A stretch of DNA of 26,553 nt, taken from the IMG/VR virus record IMGVR_UViG_3300030389_003603, positions 1 through 26,553 of that record; one strand, written 5' to 3'. The stretch comes from a virus. The notes below the pieces were generated by a model. It was given only the letters and a program-made list of their open reading frames with translations. It was not told the origin of the DNA and did no database searches. Of this stretch, positions 15,271 through 21,426 are shown piece after piece (positions within the stretch are counted from its first letter, which is position 1; each line of letters starts with the position of its first letter). A program made the position numbers and the translations under genes.

Positions 15271-15701
15271 ACTTCTTTGTCATGGTACTTTACATGGAGA
15301 AAACTCTCATAGCTTTTCTTTAATTCTCTATAATGATGGAAAAGAGTTCTATGGTTCAAGAGTAACCTTGTATATTTCTTTCTGTAGTAAAGGTCAGGGT
15401 TAAGTATTTTTTCTACCTTTCCTGTCTTGACTGAGAGTATTTTATCAAGTCTATTAAATATCTTTAAATACTCAAGCTCATAATTTACTATTACCTCATC
15501 AAATATTTTAATATTATGAAGGACAGTTGCATGGTCTCTGCTTATTGCTTTTCCTATTTTATCTATGCTTTTTTTAGTATGTAACTTTGCAAGTTTACAA
15601 TATAGAACTCTACAGTATACATTGTCTCTCTCTCTGCTTTTTACGTTAAGTTTTCTTTTTGTATGTTTTTCAACAAGTTTTTTAATTTCTATTAGTTCCA
15701 T
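15267..15701 (-). CDS. DnaA domain IV-like DNA-binding protein
   Basis: A 144-aa protein whose region 22-70 resembles the C-terminal domain IV of the bacterial initiator DnaA, which reads DnaA boxes. It shows a basic start (KSRERDNVYCRVLYCKLAKL), then SIDKIGKAISRDHATVLHNI with the DHxTVLH signature (Asp56, His57, Thr59). The AAA+ ATPase domain of DnaA is absent. The rest (71-144) is a basic helical tail. It may bind the phage origin and recruit the DnaB-like helicase, or compete with host DnaA at host boxes. It overlaps the 53-aa gene by 10 nt and the methyltransferase by 4 nt. Domain recognition is good; the role is inferred. Confidence 0.8.
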   Translation of the reverse strand: MELIEIKKLVEKHTKRKLNVKSRERDNVYCRVLYCKLAKLHTKKSIDKIGKAISRDHATVLHNIKIFDEVIVNYELEYLKIFNRLDKILSVKTGKVEKILNPDLYYRKKYTRLLLNHRTLFHHYRELKKSYESFLHVKYHDKEV

Positions 15702-15853
15702 GTTTCATCTATTGCTTTTTTAATTCCTTGACAGGCTTCATATTCTTCTAAGTCAGAATAGTATTGAAGCACTTCTATCATTCTTTGTTTTGGATTTCCA
15801 TTTTGTATGTCTATAAGAGCTATTAAATAATACTCTTTTGCTTTGCGGTTCAT
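15692..15853 (-). CDS. Small soluble protein, 53 aa
   Basis: ATG 15853 overlaps the exonuclease stop as ATGA, and the stop lies 10 nt inside the DnaA-domain gene. It reads MNRKAKEYYLIALIDIQNGN then PKQRMIEVLQYYSDLEEYEA and CQGIKKAIDETWN. It is acidic and helical, with a helix-turn-helix-like spacing but no recognised family. Tight coupling at both ends and the fill of an otherwise 148-nt gap make it convincing as a gene. A partner role for the exonuclease or the DnaA-domain protein is only positional. Confidence 0.65.
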   Translation of the reverse strand: MNRKAKEYYLIALIDIQNGNPKQRMIEVLQYYSDLEEYEACQGIKKAIDETWN

Positions 15854-16644
15854 TTAGCATCTACCTCAAGTATATATTGGTCTAATATGTATTCTGTTTC
15901 TTCAAGTGTTTTTTTATAAAACATCTCTTTGTAAGCCTTTAGAGCAAGATTAAACTTAGTCTCTCCTCTGGATAAAACCTCAGGAGGAACATTAACTATT
16001 CCTACATCCCTGTTGTTTTTGTTCAAGGTAATAAATTTAAACTTATCTTTTTTAAACAACCTACAATATATAAAAGCCTGTAGGTCATAGTTCTTTTTGT
16101 CTACCTCCCATTTAGCAAAACTCTCAACAGGAGCAATAGTAGTTTTTAAATCATAGATACAATCTTTTGTAAGAATATCTGCCTTACCTCTTATAGCAAA
16201 CTCATCAAACATTCTAATCATAGGAACCTCTACATCTGCATCTTTCATAATTGACTGAATTGTTTCATTGTTTGCAAGTTTTCTTATAAGCCATTCTACA
16301 TAGTCTTTGTCCTTTTGTTTAAATACTCTATCAGCTCCATGCTCTGCAACTGCATCTTTATATACTTTAGCATTTGTTCTATCTGCCTCTACATAAATCT
16401 TTTTATAGAATTTATCAGGTTCTAAAAAACATTCATGAGTAAGTCTACCTATTCTTAGAGCATCTGTTTCTTTCTTAGGCTTCTTCATGTACTCTAATAG
16501 AGTGTTTGGACTATCTAATAAATTTCTAAGAAATGAGCTACCAAGAGCATTTGTTGATAAGACCCCATAGTAAAACTCCTCATCCATCATGTAGCCAAGT
16601 ATTTCTTCTGTTCTGTAAGGTTGGTTATTTAGTAAAGTAATCAT
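15850..16644 (-). CDS. PD-(D/E)XK exonuclease, ExoVIII/RecE-like
   Basis: Probably degrades one strand of linear duplex DNA to make 3' tails for annealing. The 264-aa protein has the PDDEXK_1/DUF3799-like motif set: GRLTHECFLEPD (66-77, His70), Glu139 in DADVEVPMIR, RGKADIL (152-158, Asp156), IYDLKTT (163-169, Asp165 and Lys167), and YDLQAFIYC (186-194, Gln189). The catalytic D-x-K and QxxxY elements look intact. No RecT-type annealase is visible nearby; the DUF3127 SSB-like gene at 19489 is the only single-strand-binding candidate. It is ATGA-coupled to the 53-aa gene. ExoVIII-like is the best match; RecB-type relatives cannot be excluded. Confidence 0.8.
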   Translation of the reverse strand: MITLLNNQPYRTEEILGYMMDEEFYYGVLSTNALGSSFLRNLLDSPNTLLEYMKKPKKETDALRIGRLTHECFLEPDKFYKKIYVEADRTNAKVYKDAVAEHGADRVFKQKDKDYVEWLIRKLANNETIQSIMKDADVEVPMIRMFDEFAIRGKADILTKDCIYDLKTTIAPVESFAKWEVDKKNYDLQAFIYCRLFKKDKFKFITLNKNNRDVGIVNVPPEVLSRGETKFNLALKAYKEMFYKKTLEETEYILDQYILEVDAK

Positions 16645-16691
16645 CTAAAAAATTGTTTTTATATATATATATTATTTTTATTCCTAAAGTG

Positions 16692-17027
16692 TTATTTGAT
16701 ACCCAATTCATTTTTTGTTTTAAGTTTTTGAATCTCTTGCAGAAGTTCATCAATTCTTTTTTCTGCCTTTCTTGCTCTTTCTATTGCTCTTATTTTTTGA
16801 CTTCTATAGTCATCTACTGTATCTGCAAAACTTAATCTCTCAAGTCCAAACTTGTTAGTTATAAATGTAATCTCAATAATAGCATCTCTGAATTTATTGA
16901 GTGTTTCATTTTCTGGTTTCTGTTTGGACCACTCTAAAATCTGTTCTTGAAGAAATAATAAATTAGATTGAAGTTTTAAATCTTCTATTGCTTCAAACTT
17001 TTTTCTCATGTAGGTTTCTTTTTCCAT
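16692..17027 (-). CDS. Coiled-coil hypothetical protein, 111 aa
   Basis: ATG 17027 is used because it overlaps the previous stop as TAATG, a pattern repeated in this genome; an ATG at 17039 would add four residues. The protein is helical throughout: MEKETYMRKKFEAIEDLKLQ, a middle NKFGLERLSFADTVDDYRSQ, then a Lys/Arg/Glu coiled coil at ~80-108 (RAIERARKAEKRIDELLQEI). No enzyme motif is present. Position between two nucleases suggests a structural or adaptor role in DNA metabolism. Function is unknown. Confidence 0.6.
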   Translation of the reverse strand: MEKETYMRKKFEAIEDLKLQSNLLFLQEQILEWSKQKPENETLNKFRDAIIEITFITNKFGLERLSFADTVDDYRSQKIRAIERARKAEKRIDELLQEIQKLKTKNELGIK

Positions 17028-17419
17028 TAAAATTTGCATTTATGACACTTCCATTTTACCCCTAATCTATTTATAAAATATACAAAATCATATTTTTTTT
17101 TTGGATATTGCCAATTATTTTTATGATACCAAGCTGTTACCTTACATTCTTCAAGAGGAATATTTACTGTATCATCTTTAAAATTATGTTCTACTTTTAT
17201 TGCTATACCATAGCCATTCCAGCTATCTACTATTCTTTCAAGTATTAATTTTTGTCCTGTAGGTATCCTGTTAAATTGTCTTTTAACTTCTCCCAGAATC
17301 AAAACTTTATTGTCAAATTCCAAAACGAAATCTATATCACTTGGGTGCATCTTACCATTTTGCACACCTGTAAAATCAATTACTTGTTTTACTTGGTTCC
17401 TATTTCTTATTAAACTCAC
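17027..17419 (-). CDS. Putative PD-(D/E)XK-fold nuclease, 130 aa
   Basis: The start is GTG, overlapping the previous TGA (GTGA). Residues 24-46 (MHPSDIDFVLEFDNKVLILG followed by EVK) give Asp28 or Asp30, then Glu44-x-Lys46, the restriction-endonuclease-like D-(x)n-ExK pattern. A basic patch RQFNRIPTGQKL follows. The C-terminus KCHKCKF has a CxxC that could bind zinc with partners elsewhere. It is compact (130 aa) and resembles small nuclease-fold proteins in Bacteroidota phages. Target could be branched or single-stranded DNA. The fold call is by motif only; specificity is not determinable. Confidence 0.55.
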   Translation of the reverse strand: MSLIRNRNQVKQVIDFTGVQNGKMHPSDIDFVLEFDNKVLILGEVKRQFNRIPTGQKLILERIVDSWNGYGIAIKVEHNFKDDTVNIPLEECKVTAWYHKNNWQYPKKKYDFVYFINRLGVKWKCHKCKF

Positions 17420-17856
17420 AAGTATTGATTTAATACTTTTTCAAGTTTTTTATGTACGTTATTATGAAAACAAGGTCCACAGGCTGTAATCTGTACTTTT
17501 TCTCCAAATACTCTATTGTATATTTCTACCATTCTTCTTTGTACATCTGGAGTAACTGTGTTAGCTCTTTTATTGTAATAGTCATAAAGATAATTAAACT
17601 CATCCTCCTCAAGACATTCAAGTTTTTGATAGGGAAATAATTTATTTAGCTTTTCTTGTTTTTCATCACAACCACAATTTGTTTTTGTAATCTCAGTAAC
17701 CTTCTCTACTACCTTTTTTATACCTGTAGCTTTTGTTATTTTCTCTACAGTATCTCCAAGACCTTTGCTTTGTTTCTCATGATTAGCTTTCCAAGTCTTG
17801 TAGGCTTTTGTTCTTTTGTCAGTCGGTATTTCTTCTTTTGTATTCTTTGTACTCAT
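17416..17856 (-). CDS. Conserved phage protein with Cys motifs, 146 aa
   Basis: It begins MSTKNTKEEIPTDKRTKAYK, followed by KGLGDTVEKITKATGIKKV and the motif TNCGCDEKQEKLNKLFPYQK (59-78). A second Cys pair is at ACGPCFHNNVHKKLEKV (125-141). CGC near residue 61 with CGPC plus His could form one zinc site. I recognise this general family from Bacteroidota phages but know no function. It overlaps the sigma-like gene by 38 nt and the nuclease gene by 4 nt, so it belongs to the same operon. A nucleic-acid-binding or structural zinc role is inferred from the Cys pattern only. Confidence 0.6.
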   Translation of the reverse strand: MSTKNTKEEIPTDKRTKAYKTWKANHEKQSKGLGDTVEKITKATGIKKVVEKVTEITKTNCGCDEKQEKLNKLFPYQKLECLEEDEFNYLYDYYNKRANTVTPDVQRRMVEIYNRVFGEKVQITACGPCFHNNVHKKLEKVLNQYL

Positions 17857-18358
17857 CTTTAAATATTTCTTTTAGTTCTGCTTTACATTTTTTTAAGGTG
17901 TGAAAAATACTGACCCAACTTATTTTAGTTTTGTCTGCAATCTTTCTAATACTCATTGGAGTGTCTCTATATATTTTAAATAGCTGTCTATCATACCATC
18001 TCCAACCTTCTATATGTTTGTCTATCTTTTGTGTAAAATTATGATAATTTATTTCTGCATCCATCTCATCAATGTTTGGTATTTGGAGGAACACTTGCTG
18101 GTCATCAATACTAATTTTGTGTACTTTGTTTTTAGCATTGACAAACTGTAGGAACATACTCCTAAGAACAATCCATATATACGCTTTATTAACTTTACCA
18201 TTATTTAAAACTTTTTCTTTATTAGAATATTTATATAGTGCCAAATAGCTCTGCTGAACTATGTCCTCATGGTAACTATTTTCTCCAAATGATTTAACTA
18301 TAGTAACCCACTCATTATGATGTTTCGCTACCTCAGCTAACCATTTTTTTCTTCCCAT
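17819..18358 (-). CDS. RNA polymerase sigma factor-like protein
   Basis: A 179-aa protein with the two DNA/core-binding parts of a small sigma-70 factor. A region 2-like segment is at ~28-70 (SYHEDIVQQSYLALYKYSNK then AYIWIVLRSMFLQFV). A region 4-like helix-turn-helix is at 133-163 (TPMSIRKIADKTKISWVSIF then HTLKKCKAELKE). No obvious acidic anti-sigma interface is seen. It may redirect host RNA polymerase to phage promoters such as those near 14042 or 20058. It overlaps the membrane gene and the 146-aa gene. It could instead be a sigma-derived DNA-binding protein without core binding; the helix-turn-helix is the strongest part. Confidence 0.7.
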   Translation of the reverse strand: MGRKKWLAEVAKHHNEWVTIVKSFGENSYHEDIVQQSYLALYKYSNKEKVLNNGKVNKAYIWIVLRSMFLQFVNAKNKVHKISIDDQQVFLQIPNIDEMDAEINYHNFTQKIDKHIEGWRWYDRQLFKIYRDTPMSIRKIADKTKISWVSIFHTLKKCKAELKEIFKDEYKEYKRRNTD

Positions 18359-18552
18359 TGTACTGTCATACTAATTATAAAAAAACAACATTGTAATGTA
18401 TATTCTCTTTCATTGTCATAATCAGTATAAGATAATAAAGCACCTGACATAAGACCAAGTATAGGAGCAAAGCCTACAGTAGCATTTTTATACATAGCTA
18501 TCATGTAGAATACTATACAAAGTATTAAAAGTATAAGTGCTGTAATCATCAT
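18337..18552 (-). CDS. Small membrane protein, 71 aa
   Basis: It has two strong hydrophobic helices: MMITALILLILCIVFYMIAM (1-20) and VGFAPILGLMSGALLSYTDY (26-45). A weaker third, LQCCFFIISMTVQ (53-65), precedes the charged end WEEKNG. The start ATG overlaps the helicase stop (ATGA). The 22-nt overlap with the sigma-like gene may couple them. Function unknown. A membrane protein inside a DNA-metabolism operon could serve superinfection exclusion or membrane anchoring, but nothing shows which. Confidence 0.6.
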   Translation of the reverse strand: MMITALILLILCIVFYMIAMYKNATVGFAPILGLMSGALLSYTDYDNEREYTLQCCFFIISMTVQWEEKNG

Positions 18553-19457
18553 ATCTTTATTTGTTTGGGTTGTTTATCGTTTAATATATCTAAGCCTTCA
18601 AATATAAAGCCTACATTGTCTATTGCCATTTTAAAACATAAAGGTTTATCAAAACTGGTTGGTCTACCATTGAGTTCAATTTCTTTTATTTTTAATACAT
18701 GAAGCTGAGTAAACATCCACTCTTGAGGATGAGCAATATACCTATGTATTGAAAGTATGTCATCAGACCTTGAGACCCACTTAGACCCACCTTCAATGTT
18801 TGCTCCATTAAGGGGAGTTGCTAAACCTTCATACTCATGACCTTTTGGATGGACCTGTCTTATAGATTGAGTGTTTGCATGAACATTTAGATATACAGAT
18901 ACCTTTTGCTTTTTAGCAAACATCCTAAACTCCGAAGCTACCTCATAGTCATACTCATGAGTTCCAACTGCTTTTACAAGTGTATGCTCTTTTTTAAGAG
19001 AGTTGTAAGGGTCTATTAATATACAATTATAATCCCAAGCATCTTTAATTGCTTTTGCTTCATTGAGTAAGTCTTTGTAATTATAAAGTCTTGAGTTGTC
19101 TATCAGTTTAAAATGGTTTTCTGCCCAAGAGATTGCATTACCTATTTTCATCTCTGAGGCTTGGTCTACTGTCTGACCCATTTTAAATTCTATTATCTTT
19201 CTCATAATACTTTCTGGAGTATTCTCAGAAGAAAACAATAAAAATCTAAGGTTGTGTTTAATAGCCCAAACTACAAAGAGATATATAATGAAAGTAGTCT
19301 TGCCTGTATTGGCATGACCTATGGTAAGAACAAAATTATTCTGTAAGTATCTATAGTGGTTGTCTATTCCCTCAATACCTATGGGGAGACCTTTTTTAAT
19401 TCTTCCATACTTGTAGTCTAATATCTTATCAAGTATTACTTTTCCTTGAACAATCAT
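18549..19457 (-). CDS. DnaB-like replicative helicase, RecA-fold core
   Basis: Unwinds DNA for replication. The 302-aa protein is a hexameric-helicase core without the DnaB N-terminal domain: Walker A GHANTGKTT (47-55), LLFSSENTPESIMRKI (73-88, DnaB-like post-Walker region), Walker B CILIDPYNSL (145-154, Asp149), and sensor-like YLNVHANTQSIRQV (189-202). No primase domain is fused, and no primase gene is visible nearby. The ATG directly follows the T-run of the terminator at 19458-19483, so it should depend on read-through from the upstream SSB-like gene. The protein could also be a KaiC/RecA-type ATPase. Helicase is the most likely reading. Confidence 0.85.
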   Translation of the reverse strand: MIVQGKVILDKILDYKYGRIKKGLPIGIEGIDNHYRYLQNNFVLTIGHANTGKTTFIIYLFVVWAIKHNLRFLLFSSENTPESIMRKIIEFKMGQTVDQASEMKIGNAISWAENHFKLIDNSRLYNYKDLLNEAKAIKDAWDYNCILIDPYNSLKKEHTLVKAVGTHEYDYEVASEFRMFAKKQKVSVYLNVHANTQSIRQVHPKGHEYEGLATPLNGANIEGGSKWVSRSDDILSIHRYIAHPQEWMFTQLHVLKIKEIELNGRPTSFDKPLCFKMAIDNVGFIFEGLDILNDKQPKQIKI

Positions 19458-19483
19458 AAAAAAAAAGGGGGAATAATCCCCCT
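19458..19483 (-). terminator. Rho-independent terminator abutting the helicase start codon
   Basis: The transcript forms A-GGGGG-AUUAUU-CCCCC-U followed by a run of U (U at 19466 down to 19458) that runs straight into the helicase ATG at 19457. It begins 6 nt after the stop of the SSB-like gene. It looks like an efficient terminator, so the helicase needs read-through or antitermination. Confidence 0.75.
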
Positions 19484-19488
19484 ATTTG

Positions 19489-19818
19489 TTAAAATGGTAA
19501 GTCTCCTGTCTCTACAGGTTGCCGAGATGGGTTCTGCTGTAAGTTAGAAACCTCTCCAAGCATTTCTGATATTTTCCAACCTTGTAGGTTTGTGTAATAC
19601 TTTCCTTTGTATTCGTTTCCTCTAACATTAAAAGAAACACTTACAAGGTCTCCATCACTAAAATTTGTTAGTTGATTAACTTTGTCATTGATAAAGTCTA
19701 ATTGTACTGTTTGAGGATATTTGTCATTTGTAGTTAATAACATACTCCTTTTTGTCAAGTTTTTGATTTGTTCTTCTTGACCAATCTTTTGAATTTTACC
19801 TTCTAATTTTAATTCCAT
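19489..19818 (-). CDS. DUF3127 single-stranded DNA-binding-like protein
   Basis: A 109-aa OB-fold type protein. It starts MELKLEGKIQKIGQEEQIKN, then has KRSMLLTTNDKYPQTVQLDF (23-42) and SDGDLVSVSFNVRGNEYKG (54-72), matching the DUF3127 pattern of Bacteroidota. GKYYTNLQGWKIS (72-84) follows. The C-terminus VETGDLPF resembles the acidic tail of SSB that binds partner proteins. It would coat single-stranded DNA made by the exonuclease and the helicase. It starts 2 nt after the 44-aa gene stop and ends before a terminator. It is likely the phage SSB equivalent, although DUF3127 biochemistry is not well established. Confidence 0.8.
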   Translation of the reverse strand: MELKLEGKIQKIGQEEQIKNLTKRSMLLTTNDKYPQTVQLDFINDKVNQLTNFSDGDLVSVSFNVRGNEYKGKYYTNLQGWKISEMLGEVSNLQQNPSRQPVETGDLPF

Positions 19819-19820
19819 AA

Positions 19821-19955
19821 TTACTGAGTTACATGTTGTTCTAATTTTGTAGCTACTTTTGTTAAGTCTTTAATTTCTACCTTGTCAGCTACTACAAGGT
19901 CTACTGCCATTTTTAGCGTAGATTGTCTAATGATGTACATTTGTGTTTTGTCCAT
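19821..19955 (-). CDS. Small conserved-looking protein, 44 aa
   Basis: ATG 19955 starts MDKTQMYIIRQSTLKMAVDL then VVADKVEIKDLTKVATKLEQ and HVTQ. The frame stays open upstream to 20015 via TTG, but that extension overlaps the coiled-coil ORF and reads as its shadow. Similar short proteins (RQSTLKMA... and a DLTK helix) occur before SSB genes in Bacteroidota phages. It is soluble, amphipathic and without Cys. It lies 2 nt before the SSB-like gene. The role could be SSB regulation or complex formation, but it is not established. Confidence 0.6.
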   Translation of the reverse strand: MDKTQMYIIRQSTLKMAVDLVVADKVEIKDLTKVATKLEQHVTQ

Positions 19956-20046
19956 AATAAAGTTGTTGTTTAAGTAGTTTGTTTTCTTGCTGGAGTTCTT
20001 TGTTCTCCCATTCAAGTTCTATTAATCTTTGATATAAGTTTTCCAT
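19927..20046 (-). CDS. Coiled-coil micro-protein, 39 aa
   Basis: ATG 20046 opens a 39-residue frame: MENLYQRLIELEWENKELQQ then ENKLLKQQLYYGQNTNVHH. Regular Leu/Ile spacing with E/Q/K at polar positions suggests a leucine-zipper-like coiled coil. It overlaps the next ATG (19955) by 29 nt. If the TATATTTG element at 20051-20058 is the promoter, transcription would start about at this ATG, making the message leaderless. If so, the 44-aa gene could be the first translated cistron instead. Reading frame quality is good but the start is uncertain. Confidence 0.5.
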   Translation of the reverse strand: MENLYQRLIELEWENKELQQENKLLKQQLYYGQNTNVHH

Positions 20047-20050
20047 ATTT

Positions 20051-20058
20051 CAAATATA
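20051..20058 (-). promoter_or_regulatory. Candidate -7 element TATATTTG for the DNA-metabolism operon
   Basis: Exact match to TAnnTTTG, placed between the terminator at 20074-20101 and the first gene of the next operon. The start of transcription would fall about at 20045. No TTG element is visible at the -33 distance. The position after a terminator strengthens the call. Confidence 0.5.
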
Positions 20059-20073
20059 GGAAAAAATGTTAAT

Positions 20074-20101
20074 AAAAAAAAGGAGGGTTTTTACACCCTC
20101 C
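20074..20101 (-). terminator. Rho-independent terminator after the lysis/NinG operon
   Basis: The transcript forms GGAGGGU-GUAAAA-ACCCUCC (7-bp stem, 6-nt loop) followed by eight U. It lies 28 nt after the NinG stop and before the next promoter candidate. It is a textbook intrinsic terminator and one of the clearest in the window. Confidence 0.85.
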
Positions 20102-20129
20102 AATCAAACAATTAAAAAACCAAACTTCA

Positions 20130-20504
20130 TCAAACAATGATTTTCTTTTTATAGAAATCTATAAGTTCTTGTAACTCAAAGATACTATGTTTTTTTGTTT
20201 CTTGGCTTTTAATGTAAAGTTTTTCTGATAACTCAACACCTAAAGCTCTACTGTATTCATATATACTTCCCTGATTGTATCTGTTACAGTACCTACATTG
20301 ACTGAATACATTCTGTTCATCATAGCGAGTTGCCATATATTTTCTTGACCTAAAATGTCCTGCATCCATTTCTTTCCAATGTAGTTTTTTATTACATGAA
20401 ATACATTTAGCAAATCCATTTTTATCAGCATCTCTTTTTCTTATGTACTCGCTAAAAATTCTATCCAGCTTTTTTATTAGTTTACTTCTTGTTACCTTAA
20501 CCAT
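20130..20504 (-). CDS. ninG: NinG/Rap recombination endonuclease
   Basis: NinG/Rap of lambda cuts branched recombination intermediates. The 124-aa protein has the family core: CISCNKKLHWKEMDAGHFRS (34-53), with zinc Cys34 and Cys37 and the HNH-like His50; then TRYDEQNVFSQCRYCNRYNQ (59-78) with Cys70 and Cys73, and GSIYEY. The N-terminal basic helix (VKVTRSKLIKKLDRIFSEYI) is normal. It overlaps the preceding 108-aa gene by 8 nt and is the last gene before the terminator at 20074-20101. Placement in the lysis operon and not with the exonuclease is unusual. It may resolve branches before packaging. Confidence 0.85.
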   Translation of the reverse strand: MVKVTRSKLIKKLDRIFSEYIRKRDADKNGFAKCISCNKKLHWKEMDAGHFRSRKYMATRYDEQNVFSQCRYCNRYNQGSIYEYSRALGVELSEKLYIKSQETKKHSIFELQELIDFYKKKIIV

Positions 20505-20823
20505 CCATCTGAAAAAGTAGAGACTTACCTAAAGACTCATCCATACTTTTAATTTGTTTATAAATATACTTACTATCAGATTTTACTTTAGTCTTTTCTC
20601 CTTTAGTTGAATCAATTCCTAAGTTTGTATACATTGTAGCATCAAGCATTAATAAAATATCTGTTTTTTCTTTTATTGTTTTGCCAAAATCTTTAATGAT
20701 TTTGTCAGATAAATCTCTGATAGTGGTATCTTCCATTTTATAATTAATTATTAAGTTAGACATATATCCCACTAACCCACCAAAGTTAGAAGGAATTTTT
20801 TTAAGATGTAAAATATTGTTCAT
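20497..20823 (-). CDS. Hypothetical protein, 108 aa
   Basis: The ORF starts MNNILHLKKIPSNFGGLVGY at ATG 20823; in-frame ATGs at 20763 (MSNLIINYKMEDTTIRDLSD) and 20736 are alternatives. The body is soluble and charged: KIIKDFGKTIKEKTDILLML then DATMYTNLGIDSTKGEKTKV and a C-terminal SMDESLGKSLLFQMDG. No family is recognised. It lies 12 nt after the 43-aa basic protein and overlaps NinG by 8 nt. The NinG neighbour hints at DNA processing, but nothing in the sequence confirms it. Confidence 0.55.
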   Translation of the reverse strand: MNNILHLKKIPSNFGGLVGYMSNLIINYKMEDTTIRDLSDKIIKDFGKTIKEKTDILLMLDATMYTNLGIDSTKGEKTKVKSDSKYIYKQIKSMDESLGKSLLFQMDG

Positions 20824-20835
20824 AATTTCTGAAAA

Positions 20836-20967
20836 TTATTTGCCTTGCCCTCTATAGAGCTTCTTGTAGGTCTTTGAATTTTTAAGTAGAGATGCTTTTT
20901 TAGAATGTCTACCCTTTCTTTTTATTTTTTTTTTCTCTCTAAAAACGAAAGTTGCTTGTCTTGCCAT
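20836..20967 (-). CDS. Small, very basic protein, 43 aa
   Basis: It reads MARQATFVFREKKKIKRKGR then HSKKASLLKNSKTYKKLYRG and QGK. It is very rich in Lys and Arg with no acidic patch. Basic proteins with a KGRHSKK...YRGQG pattern are found in Bacteroidota phages. The start ATG overlaps the stop of the 19-aa ORF (TAATG). It is probably nucleic-acid binding, for example DNA compaction in the capsid or ribosome contact. The motif recurrence is from memory; binding is inferred. Confidence 0.65.
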   Translation of the reverse strand: MARQATFVFREKKKIKRKGRHSKKASLLKNSKTYKKLYRGQGK

Positions 20968-21026
20968 TATCTAAAAGTAAAATAAATTAAACTTAATACC
21001 ACTAATACACAATGAGGACAAATCAT
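20967..21026 (-). CDS. CPHC membrane micro-peptide, 19 aa
   Basis: MICPHCVLVVLSLIYFTFR is the whole product. The ATG overlaps the holin stop (ATGA), and its stop overlaps the next ATG (TAATG), so it is coupled on both sides. A CPxC pair at residues 3-6 leads into a hydrophobic stretch long enough for one membrane helix, ending in Arg. It would be a tiny lysis-cassette membrane peptide or a spacer translated for coupling. The chance of such a double overlap without function is not negligible for so short a frame. Confidence 0.5.
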   Translation of the reverse strand: MICPHCVLVVLSLIYFTFR

Positions 21027-21400
21027 TTTGCTTTGTCTTTTATTTTTTCATAGGTCCTTAAACCACCTAAGCCTAACATACCCATTAGAACTGTAAATAA
21101 AGGTTCTGTTTCTAATACAGGAAATTCAGTATTTGGATATATAGTTTTAATAATTGGAAAGGCAACAAAATGATAAGCAAATGCAAGAGAGCATACCCAC
21201 CCAACAGAAGGACGCCAACCACTAACAAATAAGTTCCTATGTTGTGCTTCAATTTCATTGATTTTAGCTTGGATTTCAAGTATTGCATTTGGGTCAAGTT
21301 CTTTTCCTTTTATAGCTTCTCTGAGTTCTATTGCAAGACCTCCTATAGCTGACTTACCTTTGTTTCTTCCTGTAAGTAAATTAAGTAATGTTTTAATCAT
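21023..21400 (-). CDS. Holin, GTA-type 3-TM family-like
   Basis: Forms membrane lesions that let the endolysin reach the cell wall. The 125-aa protein begins MIKTLLNLLTGRNKGKSAIG, has an amphipathic helix (~37-57, ELDPNAILEIQAKINEIEAQ), then SGWRPSVGWVCSLAFAYHFV (60-79) extending to PIIKTIY, and TVLMGMLGLGGLRTYEKIKD (103-122). The WRP...GW start of the first helix and the GMLGLGGLRTYEK end match the Holin of 3TMs / gene-transfer-agent release family (GTA_holin_3TM). It starts 26 nt after the endolysin stop. Two clear helices are seen here; the third is uncertain. Confidence 0.8.
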   Translation of the reverse strand: MIKTLLNLLTGRNKGKSAIGGLAIELREAIKGKELDPNAILEIQAKINEIEAQHRNLFVSGWRPSVGWVCSLAFAYHFVAFPIIKTIYPNTEFPVLETEPLFTVLMGMLGLGGLRTYEKIKDKAK

Positions 21401-21426
21401 TTATAGTGCTTCCTACTGTATCAGTT

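Noticed and set aside
16661-16675. Alternating AT tract before the exonuclease gene
   Set aside because: Low-complexity AT sequence in a 47-nt spacer. It has no clear promoter spacing, and a TAnnTTTG match is absent.
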